DNA of 64,000 nucleotides from Microbacterium croceum (GTDB lineage Bacteria > Actinomycetota > Actinomycetes > Actinomycetales > Microbacteriaceae), in NCBI RefSeq assembly GCF_023091245.1, contig NZ_JAHWXN010000001.1, positions 434,001 through 498,000 of the forward strand, read 5' to 3'. A model generated the notes under the pieces. The model was given only the letters and a program-made list of their open reading frames with translations. It did no database searches and was not told the origin of the DNA. Below are positions 33,757 to 41,875 of the stretch, piece after piece. A program made the translations under genes and the position numbers. Every line of letters starts with the position of its first letter. The first letter of the stretch is position 1.

Positions 33757-34613
33757 CCCTTCACCGATCCCTGGAGTCCGTTGATGAAGAAGCGCTGCAG
33801 CAGCACGAACAGGATGATGATCGGCACCACCGTGATGAGAGCGCCAGCCATCACCTGGTTCCACTGCACGACGTTCGTCGCCAGCAGGCTCTGCAAGCCG
33901 ACCGGAAGCGGGTACTTCGACGGGTCATCGTTGGTTAGCAGCGGGAGCACGTACTCGTTCCAGGCGGCGACGAAGTTGATGATCGTGACCGTGATGAGCG
34001 CAGATCGCGAGAGGGGGAAGTAGATCCGCCAGTAGATGGCGCATTCGCTGCATCCATCCAGCACCGCCGCCTCGTGCAGTTCTCGCGGCACGCTGGAGTA
34101 GTACGACCGCATCAGCACGATCGCGATCGGCGCCGCCCCGTTGACGACGGGGAGGATGACCGCGAGCGGTGATCCGGCCAGGCCGAGCTCCTGGTTGAGG
34201 ATGATGATGGGCAGCAGTACGGTCACGGCCGGCACGAACAGCGCGCCCACGAAGATCGCGAACAGGGTCTTCTTGAACGGGAACTCCAGCACGGCGAACG
34301 CGTAGCCCGCCAGCGGGAAGACGACGAGGATCAGCAGGCAGGATCCCCCGGCGATGACCAGACTGTTGAGGAAGAGCCGGGGCACGTCGAGCACGGCGAA
34401 GGTGTCGATGAGCGTCTGCAACGTCGGAGCGGTCGTGAACGGCAACGGGTCGGTGATGACCTGCTGATTCGTCTTCAGGGCGCCGCCGAGCATCACGAGG
34501 AACGGGAACACCGAGATGAGCCCGTAGATGACGAGAAGGACGATCACGACGGCACGGATGCCACCCCCACCGATCTTCGCGAGCGGCGTGCGGGTGAGTC
34601 GCGGGGTAGTCAT
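33753..34613 (-). CDS. Sugar ABC transporter permease (MalG type)
   Basis: 286 aa, six membrane segments (first VIVLLVIYGLISVFPFLVML). The EAA loop is SVPRELHEAAVLDGCSECAI, of the CUT1 class. GAGGAG precedes the ATG, and it overlaps the previous permease by ATGA. It forms an importer with the genes at 34610 and 35573. No ATPase is encoded nearby. Confidence 0.93.
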   Translation of the reverse strand: MTTPRLTRTPLAKIGGGGIRAVVIVLLVIYGLISVFPFLVMLGGALKTNQQVITDPLPFTTAPTLQTLIDTFAVLDVPRLFLNSLVIAGGSCLLILVVFPLAGYAFAVLEFPFKKTLFAIFVGALFVPAVTVLLPIIILNQELGLAGSPLAVILPVVNGAAPIAIVLMRSYYSSVPRELHEAAVLDGCSECAIYWRIYFPLSRSALITVTIINFVAAWNEYVLPLLTNDDPSKYPLPVGLQSLLATNVVQWNQVMAGALITVVPIIILFVLLQRFFINGLQGSVKG

Positions 34614-35572
34614 TGGCGGCTCCTCAGGATGCGCATGTTCACGATCGCCAACACGATGGCGACGATGGCAAGGATCCACCCCAGTGCGCTGGCGTATCCG
34701 AGGTCGGTTGCCGCGCCGAAGGCGAATGTGTAGGTCTGCAGGCCCAGGGTGTTGGACGAGTCGACGGGTCCTCCGTTGGTCATCAGGAGGTACAGCTGGA
34801 AATTCTGCAACGACTCCCTGAGCATGATGACCACGACGAGGGCCGTGATCGGATTGAGCAGAGGCACGACGATCGACCAAACGATGCGGCCACCCGAGGC
34901 GCCGTCGATGCGAGCCGCCTCGATGACGGAGTCGTCGACCGTCTGGAGCCCCGTGAGGAAGAGCAGCATCGCGATCGGCACGCTCGACCACACCTGCACA
35001 GCGAGCACGGCGCCGAGCGCTGTCGCCGTGCCGCCGAGGAAGCCGTCGGTCGGAGCGATCGCGTTGAGGCCGATCAGACGGAGCACCGCGTTCACGGCGC
35101 CGTCGGGCTGGTACATGAACCGCCACGCGTAGTACACCGCGATGCCGGCAGTGACGAACGGGAGGAAGTAGACGGTTCTCAGGAAGCCGCGGAACCGCTT
35201 CACGGAGTTCAGCAGCAACGCGAGGGCAAGACCGATGGCGACGACGACCACGGGAAGGACGATCATTCCGATCACGGTGTGGGTCGTCGCATTCGCGACC
35301 CGCGGCGATACCGCCGGGTTGCCGCCGAGCAGGTCGACGTAGTTGTCGATGCCCGTCCACGTCCACTCGGGGGAGAAACCGTTCCACCGAGCGAAGCTCA
35401 GCAGGAAGCCGTAGATGATCGTGTAGACGCCGAAGACCGCGAAGAGGAGGGTGGCGGGAGCCACGAAGAGCAGCCCCACCCACCAGCCTCGGCGCAGGCG
35501 CCGGGTGCTCGCCCGGCGCCTGCCCTTGGGATCGACGACGATCAGCGCCTCAGTCGCTGTCACCGAACTCAT
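34610..35572 (-). CDS. Sugar ABC transporter permease (MalF type)
   Basis: 320 aa. Basic N-terminus (GRRRASTRRLRRGWW) and six membrane segments. The EAA loop is DDSVIEAARIDGASGGRIVW, followed by PLLNPITALVVVIMLRESLQ. Its ATG directly follows the stop of the binding-protein gene with no gap, so translation is probably coupled. Confidence 0.93.
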   Translation of the reverse strand: MSSVTATEALIVVDPKGRRRASTRRLRRGWWVGLLFVAPATLLFAVFGVYTIIYGFLLSFARWNGFSPEWTWTGIDNYVDLLGGNPAVSPRVANATTHTVIGMIVLPVVVVAIGLALALLLNSVKRFRGFLRTVYFLPFVTAGIAVYYAWRFMYQPDGAVNAVLRLIGLNAIAPTDGFLGGTATALGAVLAVQVWSSVPIAMLLFLTGLQTVDDSVIEAARIDGASGGRIVWSIVVPLLNPITALVVVIMLRESLQNFQLYLLMTNGGPVDSSNTLGLQTYTFAFGAATDLGYASALGWILAIVAIVLAIVNMRILRSRQ

Positions 35573-36943
35573 CTACTCGAGCACCTTCCAGGCGTTCGCG
35601 TAGATCTCGGCCAGTGACGCGGCGACCTGCTCGGTCGTGGCCGACTTGGCCGGAAGCTTCGCCAACTCGACGGCGGTGGCGTTGGCGACGTCCCCTCCCG
35701 GATCGGCGGAGAAGTCGTTCGGGTTGAACGGTTCCACGCCGTCGACGGGGGTGACCAGACCGACGAGCTGCTGAAGCAGCGGGGAGGTGAGCGACTCGAC
35801 AGGGATCGCCGTCGCGGGGAGGTCGTTCGCCTCCTGGGCGAAGATCGTCGCACCTTCGTCGCTGGTCAGGAACTTCAAGAAGCTCAGCGCGTCCTCCTTC
35901 TTCGTCGTGGTCGAGCTGATCGCGCCGGAGACGAGGGGGCTCGCCTGGTAGCTGATCGTGTCGAGCTCGCCCTTCTCCGACGGGGGGACGGCGAAGACGG
36001 AGACGTCCTCGGTGTCGAGGCCGAAGGTGCTCAGCGAGGACAGCGTGAACGTTCCGCCCACGTCCCACGCCGCGGCACCGGAAGCGAAGGCCTGGTCCGC
36101 CTGGTCGATGCCAAGGCCGAGCACGCCGGGAGCCCAGAGCGGCGTCAACTGGTCGTAGAGGTCGAGCGTCTCCACGCTCTTGGCCGAGGTCCACGCCGGG
36201 TCCTGGGTCTCGCCCTGCCGTGACGTGAAGTCATCCGCGCCGAGGTAGGCGTACGCGAGCGGGCGGTACAGCCAGAAGTATCCGGTCTGCGGCACCTGGA
36301 GCCCGGTGACGACGGAGCCGCTCTCGCTGTCGTGCGCCTTGGTCTTCTCGATGGCCGCGATCCATTCCTCCCACGTCGACGGAGGGGTCTCCGGGTCGAC
36401 GCCGGCCGCGGCGAGCAGCTTCTTGTTCGAGAACACCACGCCCGGGGTACCGGCGAGGTACGGCACCGCGTAGAGGTTGCCCGGCTCGAGGTCCTGCAGC
36501 GTCGTGGCGGGGTCGGTGCCGGAGTTCTTGATGGCCTCGTCGGTGAGCTGCGTCGCCTCGACGACGCCGGGAAGGAAGTCGCTCTGCCAGTCGGCGTCGA
36601 AGTCGTCGGTGAGATCCTGGATGATGCCTGCCTGTGCGAGCTTCCACTCCTCTCCCTGGCTGTGCACGGAGATGATGTCGGGCAGCGTCTTGGACTTCGC
36701 TGCCGCCTGGACCTTCGTCAGATAGGCATCATCGGGCGTGTAGACGCTGACCTCGACAGGGCGGCCGCTCTCCTCGGTCCACGCCTCGCCCGCTGCTTCG
36801 AGGGCGGCGACCTGTGACTGCTTGAAAGTCCACACCGTGAGCGCCTCGGCGTCGCCGCCGGACTCGGTCTGGCCGGAACACGCCGCGAGCGTCGTCACGA
36901 GGCCGAGGGCCCCGATCCCGGCGATGAGCTTCGATCGCTTCAT
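35573..36943 (-). CDS. Sugar ABC transporter substrate-binding lipoprotein
   Basis: 456 aa. Signal peptide with lipobox LAAC. Solute-binding family-1 fold: LTVWTFKQSQVAALEAAGEA, SKTLPDIISVHSQGEEWKLA, NLYAVPYLAGTPGVVFSNKK, GAAAWDVGGTFTLSSLST. GGGG lies 6 nt before the ATG. The promoter region carries a LacI-type site (36991-37007) and a second inverted repeat, so uptake is likely induced with the ManA-like and GH92 genes. The ligand is probably a mannose-rich oligosaccharide or a derived sugar acid. Confidence 0.92.
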   Translation of the reverse strand: MKRSKLIAGIGALGLVTTLAACSGQTESGGDAEALTVWTFKQSQVAALEAAGEAWTEESGRPVEVSVYTPDDAYLTKVQAAAKSKTLPDIISVHSQGEEWKLAQAGIIQDLTDDFDADWQSDFLPGVVEATQLTDEAIKNSGTDPATTLQDLEPGNLYAVPYLAGTPGVVFSNKKLLAAAGVDPETPPSTWEEWIAAIEKTKAHDSESGSVVTGLQVPQTGYFWLYRPLAYAYLGADDFTSRQGETQDPAWTSAKSVETLDLYDQLTPLWAPGVLGLGIDQADQAFASGAAAWDVGGTFTLSSLSTFGLDTEDVSVFAVPPSEKGELDTISYQASPLVSGAISSTTTKKEDALSFLKFLTSDEGATIFAQEANDLPATAIPVESLTSPLLQQLVGLVTPVDGVEPFNPNDFSADPGGDVANATAVELAKLPAKSATTEQVAASLAEIYANAWKVLE

Positions 36944-36971
36944 TGCAACCCCAATCATGTGTGTGAACGTG

Positions 36972-36987
36972 AGTTCTTGTTTGTGAA
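36972..36987. promoter_or_regulatory. GTTC-N8-GAAC inverted repeat
   Basis: GTTCTTGTTTGTGAAC lies between the binding-protein gene and iclR. TTC/GAA symmetry is also seen at 40113-40126. Both may be sites for the IclR regulator at 37052. Confidence 0.4.
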
Positions 36988-36990
36988 CAG

Positions 36991-37007
36991 TAATGCAACG
37001 TTGTCTC
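36991..37007. promoter_or_regulatory. LacI-type operator upstream of the sugar importer
   Basis: AATGCAACGTTGTCTCG contains the CAACGTTG core and one full half-site (AACGTTGTCT) identical to the perfect palindrome at 25955-25970. The other half-site is degenerate. Confidence 0.6.
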
Positions 37008-37051
37008 GCCCGCAAGTGGACGGATCTCGGATCTCGGGTGCCCCGCGGAGA

Positions 37052-37831
37052 TCAGCCCTCGGAACCGAACGTGCTCTCGATCTGCGCGTAGGCTGCGGCA
37101 GCGCGTCTCAGCTCCTGGACGACCCGGTCCTGGAACACATCGTCCAGACGCGCCACGGGCACCGAGCAGCTGATCGCGTGCGTATGAGGCGCGTGGGTCC
37201 CGAGGGGAACGGCGAAGCAGCGGACACCCTCGGTGCTCTCCTCGTCGTCGATCGCGTAACCCCGCGCGCGTGTCTCCTCCAGGTCGGCCAGTAAGGCATC
37301 CCCGTCCACCAGCGTCTTCGCGGTGATGCGGCGCCGCGGCAGCGACAGGATCCAGTCGCGCTGCGCACCGCTCAGATCACTCAGCAGCATCTTCCCCAGG
37401 GCCGTCGCGTAGGCCGGCAACCGGAAGCCGACACTGCTGACCAGGCGCAGGCTGTGTCGCGCGTCACGCTTGGCCAGATAGACGATCTCACTGCCGTCGA
37501 GCACACCGAGATGCACGGTCTCGCCCAGCGCCGCCGAGAGCTCGTCGATCACCGCTTCCGACCGACGCACGATGTCGTCACCCGCGATGTACGCCGAGCC
37601 GACCGTGAGCGCCTGCGGACCGATGCGGTACGTGGTGACCGCACCGTCGTACGCCGTCAGCCAGCCCCGGCCGGTCAGGTTGTGCAGCAGCCCGAACACG
37701 CTGCTGCGGGGAATCCCGAGCTCCGCGGCGATGTCGGCGAGTGATCGCGGCGACGGCTCTCTCGCCAGATACTCCAAGACGCTGAGAGCGCGATCCGCGG
37801 ACTTCACGACGGCTGTCTTGTTCTCGTTCAC
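37052..37831 (-). CDS. IclR family transcriptional regulator
   Basis: 259 aa. N-terminal winged helix (VKSADRALSVLEYLAREPSP, LADIAAELGIPRSSVFGLLH), then the IclR effector domain (VHLGVLDGSEIVYLAKRDAR, PAYATALGKMLLSDL, GYAIDDEESTEGVRCFAVPL). The GTG start follows GGAGGAA and lies 13 bp after the epimerase stop. It is cotranscribed with the sugar-acid genes upstream (38746, 37845) and probably controls them and the divergent lactonase operon. IclR proteins often sense sugar acids or aromatic acids. Confidence 0.9.
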   Translation of the reverse strand: MNENKTAVVKSADRALSVLEYLAREPSPRSLADIAAELGIPRSSVFGLLHNLTGRGWLTAYDGAVTTYRIGPQALTVGSAYIAGDDIVRRSEAVIDELSAALGETVHLGVLDGSEIVYLAKRDARHSLRLVSSVGFRLPAYATALGKMLLSDLSGAQRDWILSLPRRRITAKTLVDGDALLADLEETRARGYAIDDEESTEGVRCFAVPLGTHAPHTHAISCSVPVARLDDVFQDRVVQELRRAAAAYAQIESTFGSEG

Positions 37832-37844
37832 TCGAGTTCCTCCC

Positions 37845-38738
37845 TCACGGCCGACCCCCATCGCCATCGCGTGATGACGAGTGCCCGAGCAGGTGCACGG
37901 CCTGGAAACCGATCTTCTCCGCGGCGGCGGCGGTCGTGTACGCACCCCTGGTGAGCTCTCCGACCACGGGCGTCTGCGGATGCCAGCTCTCCAGGAGATC
38001 AGCGATGTCGTCGTCGAGGAGAACGTCATCTGCGACCACGTTCAGCACGTGCGCCCCCGACAGCCTACCCGTGCGACTCGCGGCGATGGCGAGCTCCACG
38101 GCACGCGCCGCGTCCCGCACATCGAGGTAGGCCCAGAGCTCCTTCGCGAGGGCGAGCCGGGTGCTGTCGTCCCTCTCCGCCAGGGCAGCGCGCTCGCGGA
38201 TCATCTCCGCGGTGCCCGTGAACGGCAGGCGCAGCGACACCACCGAGAGTCCCCATCGACGCGCTGCCATGCGAGCAGCGGCCTCATCCATCTCCTTGCT
38301 CAGGGCGTACCCCTCGGCGGGTCGGAGCGGATGCTCCTCCGTCACCGGCACGAAGACCGGATGCATCGCCTCCGGCGACCAGGCCATCCCGAGCACGGAG
38401 ATGCTGGATGCCAGGACCACCGTCCTGACGTCATGGTGTGCCGCCGCTTCGAGTACTGCGAGGGTCGCCATCGTGTTCGCGGCGGCCAGCTCGACGGCGG
38501 TCCGGTCCCCGGGTGAAGGGATCGCCGCCAGATGCACCACGGCGTCGATCTGCTCGGCCATGAGCTCGTCGACGGCCGTCGCATCCGTGGCGTCCGCGAT
38601 CCGCTCGGACACCCGCGCCGGCAGCTGTTCCGCCGACGGCCTGCGGACGAGGGAGATGATCTCGTGGTCGAGGGACGCCAGATGTGCGACCACGGCGCGC
38701 CCGACGAGTCCGGCACCGCCGGTCATCAGAATTCGCAT
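37845..38738 (-). CDS. NAD-dependent epimerase/dehydratase (sugar dehydrogenase-like)
   Basis: 297 aa, extended SDR. ILMTGGAGLVGRAVVAHLAS, VVHLAAIPSPGDRTAVE, VVLASSISVLGMA and the YxxxK pair in AEGYALSKEMDEAAA. Small extended SDRs of this look include uronate and fucose dehydrogenases, which make aldonolactones. That product would suit the SMP-30 lactonase and the enolase-type dehydratase next to it. The specific substrate is not deducible. Confidence 0.82.
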   Translation of the reverse strand: MRILMTGGAGLVGRAVVAHLASLDHEIISLVRRPSAEQLPARVSERIADATDATAVDELMAEQIDAVVHLAAIPSPGDRTAVELAAANTMATLAVLEAAAHHDVRTVVLASSISVLGMAWSPEAMHPVFVPVTEEHPLRPAEGYALSKEMDEAAARMAARRWGLSVVSLRLPFTGTAEMIRERAALAERDDSTRLALAKELWAYLDVRDAARAVELAIAASRTGRLSGAHVLNVVADDVLLDDDIADLLESWHPQTPVVGELTRGAYTTAAAAEKIGFQAVHLLGHSSSRDGDGGRP

Positions 38739-38745
38739 GTCACCC

Positions 38746-40041
38746 TCACGGCCGCGCGGGTGAGCCGTCGCCGTGCCGCAGCAGCGACCAGGTCTCGTAG
38801 GTCAGGGTGTCGGGGATCGGATGACGCGCCGCCTCGGCCTCATCGACCTCGACACCGATCCCCGGCGCCGTGGGGATGTCGAAGTCGCCGCGATCGAGCA
38901 CGGGCGCGCCGGGGAACACCTCACGCACCGCATCCGAGTACTCGACGGACTCCTGGATGCCGAAGGCTCGCGAGGACGCGTCGACGTGGATGGAGGCGGC
39001 GTGCCCGATCGGCGAGATGTCGCCGGGACCGTGGATCGCCAGTCGCACGCCGTGGAACTCGCACAGGTGCGCGAGCTTGACCATAGGGGTGAGCCCGCCG
39101 ATGGCGCCCATCCGCACGCGCGCGAAGTCGATGAGTCGATCGGTCACCAGGGGAAGGAACGTGGCGGCATCCGCGAAGGTCTCCCCCACCGCCTGCGGGG
39201 TCGAGGTCGCCTGCCGCATCTCGCGGTACCAGGAGAGGTCTTCGGGAGCGATCGCGTCTTCGAGGAAGAACAGGCGATGCGGTTCGAGGTCCTTGGCGAG
39301 CTGGATGGCGTCGACGACCGCGAGCCGCTCATGGACGTCGTGCAGCAGCTCCACGTCGAATCCGAGCTCGGAGCGGATCGCGTCGAACAGCGGCGGAACC
39401 GCGCGCAGGTACGCCCGCGACAGCCACGGAACCGAACGGGCACGGATCGCGGCGAGCGCGCTCTCGTCTTCACCGCCGTGTGCGCCGTAGGTGTCCGCGT
39501 CCGCGATCGCGACCTGGGCACGCACGTGCGTATATCCGCGCTCGACGAAATCGCGGATGCTGTCGATCACCTCGGCGTGCGAGCTTCCGTGGGCGTGGCC
39601 GTAGACGGGGATGCGGGTGCGTGTCCTGCCCCCGATGAGTTGGTGCACCGGCAGCCCGGCGACCTTGCCCTTGATGTCCCACAGGGCGATGTCGAGTCCG
39701 GCGAGCGCGTTGTTCTCGATCGCCCCGCCACGCCAGTACGGGCTCAGCTCCATTAGATGGTGGAAGTCCTCGATGTCGAGGGCGTTGCGACCGATCAGCA
39801 TCGGGCCGAGGTAGTTCTCGATCACGTTGATGATGGCGAGCGGGCGCTGCGGGCTGCTCGCACACCCCCATCCGATGAGCCCGGGCTGATCGGTCTCAAC
39901 CTTCACGAGGATGAGCGGCGCACCGGCCGGAGCCGTGGTCACGACGGAGACGCGGGTGACACGAACGGACTGGTCCCCCGTATCCCACGGTGCGTGCGCC
40001 AGAGCCCGGGGAAGGGACTCGACGGATGGGGATGCAGGCAT
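38746..40041 (-). CDS. Enolase-superfamily sugar acid dehydratase (ManD-like)
   Basis: 431 aa, mandelate racemase/enolase fold. The capping domain has LIGWGCASSPQRPLAI and ENYLGPMLIGRNALDIEDF. Metal and catalytic segments: VELLHDVHERL, HRLFFLEDAIAPED, TPQAVGETFAD and LAIHGPGDISPIGHAAS. The HDVH and HGPGD patterns are those of the D-mannonate/D-gluconate dehydratase subgroup. It would dehydrate a sugar acid to a 2-keto-3-deoxy acid. GGAG precedes the ATG. It is divergent from the lactonase gene and first in the epimerase-iclR transcript. Confidence 0.85.
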   Translation of the reverse strand: MPASPSVESLPRALAHAPWDTGDQSVRVTRVSVVTTAPAGAPLILVKVETDQPGLIGWGCASSPQRPLAIINVIENYLGPMLIGRNALDIEDFHHLMELSPYWRGGAIENNALAGLDIALWDIKGKVAGLPVHQLIGGRTRTRIPVYGHAHGSSHAEVIDSIRDFVERGYTHVRAQVAIADADTYGAHGGEDESALAAIRARSVPWLSRAYLRAVPPLFDAIRSELGFDVELLHDVHERLAVVDAIQLAKDLEPHRLFFLEDAIAPEDLSWYREMRQATSTPQAVGETFADAATFLPLVTDRLIDFARVRMGAIGGLTPMVKLAHLCEFHGVRLAIHGPGDISPIGHAASIHVDASSRAFGIQESVEYSDAVREVFPGAPVLDRGDFDIPTAPGIGVEVDEAEAARHPIPDTLTYETWSLLRHGDGSPARP

Positions 40042-40092
40042 GATTCTCCTCGATGAGTAAATGCGTGGGCGATCCTTGATACGATCTCGCTG

Positions 40093-40126
40093 TTCATAAT
40101 ACTAAACCCGAGTTCATATGCATGAA
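40093..40126. promoter_or_regulatory. Divergent promoter with TTCATA repeats, likely IclR site
   Basis: TTCATA occurs at 40093 and 40113, exactly 20 bp (two helical turns) apart. The second copy is part of the inverted repeat TTCAT-ATGC-ATGAA. The site lies between the divergent dehydratase and lactonase genes. A TTGATA box at 40076 may be the -35 for the plus-strand genes. Confidence 0.45.
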
Positions 40127-40138
40127 TAGGTGAGTCCC

Positions 40139-40999
40139 GTGCCTGCACACGCTGCCCCGCCCACGGCGCTGACCCGCCCCGGAGCCGCGGTTGGAGAGAG
40201 TCCGATCTGGCTGACGGAGGAGTCGTCGCTGGCCTGGATCGACATGCCCGTCGGGAGGATCCACGTCTCCTCGACGCCCTCCGGCGAGACGTCGACCGTC
40301 GATCTCGGTCGCTACCTGAGTGCCATCGCACCGCGCATGGAAGGCGGGTGGATCGCGACGACCCTGCACGGCTTCGCCTGGATCGGCCGCGGTGGAGACG
40401 TCGCACGGGAGCTCGAGATGCTCGACGATCGGCACCGCATGAACGATGCGTGCTGCGACCCGCGCGGGCGCCTCATCGCGGGGAGCACGCACGTGGAGAG
40501 CGTCGACGGAGCCGGCAGCCTGCACCTCCTCGACGGCGACGGCACCGTCACGACGATCTGGGACGGGCTCACCCTCCCCAACGGGATGGCGTGGAGCGCG
40601 AACGGCAAGACTCTGTACCTCGCCGACAGTCTGCGGTCCCAGATCGTCGCGTTCGAGATGGACGACCGGGGGCTGCCGCAGCGCGCGGACACCATCGCGG
40701 AGTTCGCACCGGGGGACGGACTGCCCGACGGGCTCTGCCTCGACGAGGAGGGCTGCCTCTGGGTCGCGATGTGGGACGGTGGCGCCGTCGTCCGGCTCGA
40801 CCCCGACGGCGACGTGATGCGCCGAGTCGCGCTGCCGGTGTTCCGACCGACCTCCTGTGCGTTCGGCGGCCGTGACGGCGACGTCCTCTTCGTCACCACT
40901 GCGACCGCGGAGCGCTGGACGCATCCGCTCGACGGCGCCGTCCTCGCGATCGACGACACCGGCGTCCGCGGCGACGCCCGGCCCCCCTTCCGCGGCTGA
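40139..40999 (+). CDS. SMP-30/gluconolactonase family protein
   Basis: 286 aa, six-bladed propeller. Metal-site Glu in VGESPIW, then SLAWIDMP, LPNGMAWS, the Asp in GLPDGLCLDEEGCLWVAMWD and RPTSCAFGG. It hydrolyses aldonolactones to sugar acids. The GTG at 40139 is preferred because AGGTGA lies 6 nt upstream; a GTG 9 bases earlier has no ribosome-binding site. It probably acts between the dehydrogenase and the dehydratase of the same gene region. Confidence 0.88.
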   Translation: MPAHAAPPTALTRPGAAVGESPIWLTEESSLAWIDMPVGRIHVSSTPSGETSTVDLGRYLSAIAPRMEGGWIATTLHGFAWIGRGGDVARELEMLDDRHRMNDACCDPRGRLIAGSTHVESVDGAGSLHLLDGDGTVTTIWDGLTLPNGMAWSANGKTLYLADSLRSQIVAFEMDDRGLPQRADTIAEFAPGDGLPDGLCLDEEGCLWVAMWDGGAVVRLDPDGDVMRRVALPVFRPTSCAFGGRDGDVLFVTTATAERWTHPLDGAVLAIDDTGVRGDARPPFRG

Positions 41000-41032
41000 C
41001 ACCAGCCTCGGGCACATCCACGAAAGGCACGC

Positions 41033-41875
41033 ATGAAACTCGCACGACTAGGCGCTCCGGGCGCGGAAATCCCCGTCGCCATCGCCCAGGGCTCGACGTT
41101 CGACCTGCGCGGACTGACCGCGGACATCGACGGAGCCTTTCTGGAATCCGGCGGACTGGAGCGTGTGCGCCAAGCCTTCGCCAAAGGCTCCCTCCCGCTC
41201 CTGGCGGGCGCCGAGACGCTCCGCACCGGCTCCCCCATCGCGCGTCCGAGCGCGATCATCTGCGTCGGTCTGAACTACGCCGCGCACGCGGCCGAGTCCG
41301 GAGCGGAACCGCCGAGCGCGCCGGTCGTCTTCCTGAAGACGCCGAACACGATGTCCGGCCCGAACGACGACGTGCCCATCCCGCCGCACAGCACGAAGAC
41401 CGACTGGGAGGTCGAGCTGGGTGTCGTCATCGGTCGACGCGCCTATGCACTCCCCAGCGCTGCCGACGCTCGCGCCCACGTCGCCGGATTCGTCATCGTC
41501 AACGACGTCTCCGAACGGGCGCACCAGTTGGAGGAGTCGGGCGGCCAGTGGTCGAAGGGCAAGTGCTCCCCCGCGTTCAGCCCGACCGGACCGTGGCTCG
41601 TGACGACCGACGACATCGACCCCTCCGCGCTGCGGTTGCGGAGCTTCGTCAACGGCGAGCCCCGGCAGGATTCGACCACCGCCGACCTCATCTTCGACGT
41701 CGACCACATCGTGTGGCATCTCAGCCAGTACATGGCGCTGGAACCCGGCGATCTGGTGCTCACGGGAACTCCGGAAGGCGTCGCGCTGTCCGGCCGCTTT
41801 CCCTACCTGCAGCGAGGAGACGTCGTCGATCTCTCCATCGACGGCCTGGGAACACAACGGCAGGTCTTCACGTGA
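41033..41875 (+). CDS. Fumarylacetoacetate hydrolase family protein
   Basis: 280 aa. Metal ligands in DWEVELGVVIGRRA (ExE) and the Asp of FVIVNDVSERAHQ. ICVGLNYAAHAAESG, VFLKTPNTMSGPND and LEPGDLVLTGTPEGVAL are typical. Members cut C-C bonds of diketo acids, including 2,4-diketo-3-deoxy sugar acids formed by an SDR such as the one at 32995. It overlaps the glycosidase gene by GTGA. Confidence 0.88.
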   Translation: MKLARLGAPGAEIPVAIAQGSTFDLRGLTADIDGAFLESGGLERVRQAFAKGSLPLLAGAETLRTGSPIARPSAIICVGLNYAAHAAESGAEPPSAPVVFLKTPNTMSGPNDDVPIPPHSTKTDWEVELGVVIGRRAYALPSAADARAHVAGFVIVNDVSERAHQLEESGGQWSKGKCSPAFSPTGPWLVTTDDIDPSALRLRSFVNGEPRQDSTTADLIFDVDHIVWHLSQYMALEPGDLVLTGTPEGVALSGRFPYLQRGDVVDLSIDGLGTQRQVFT

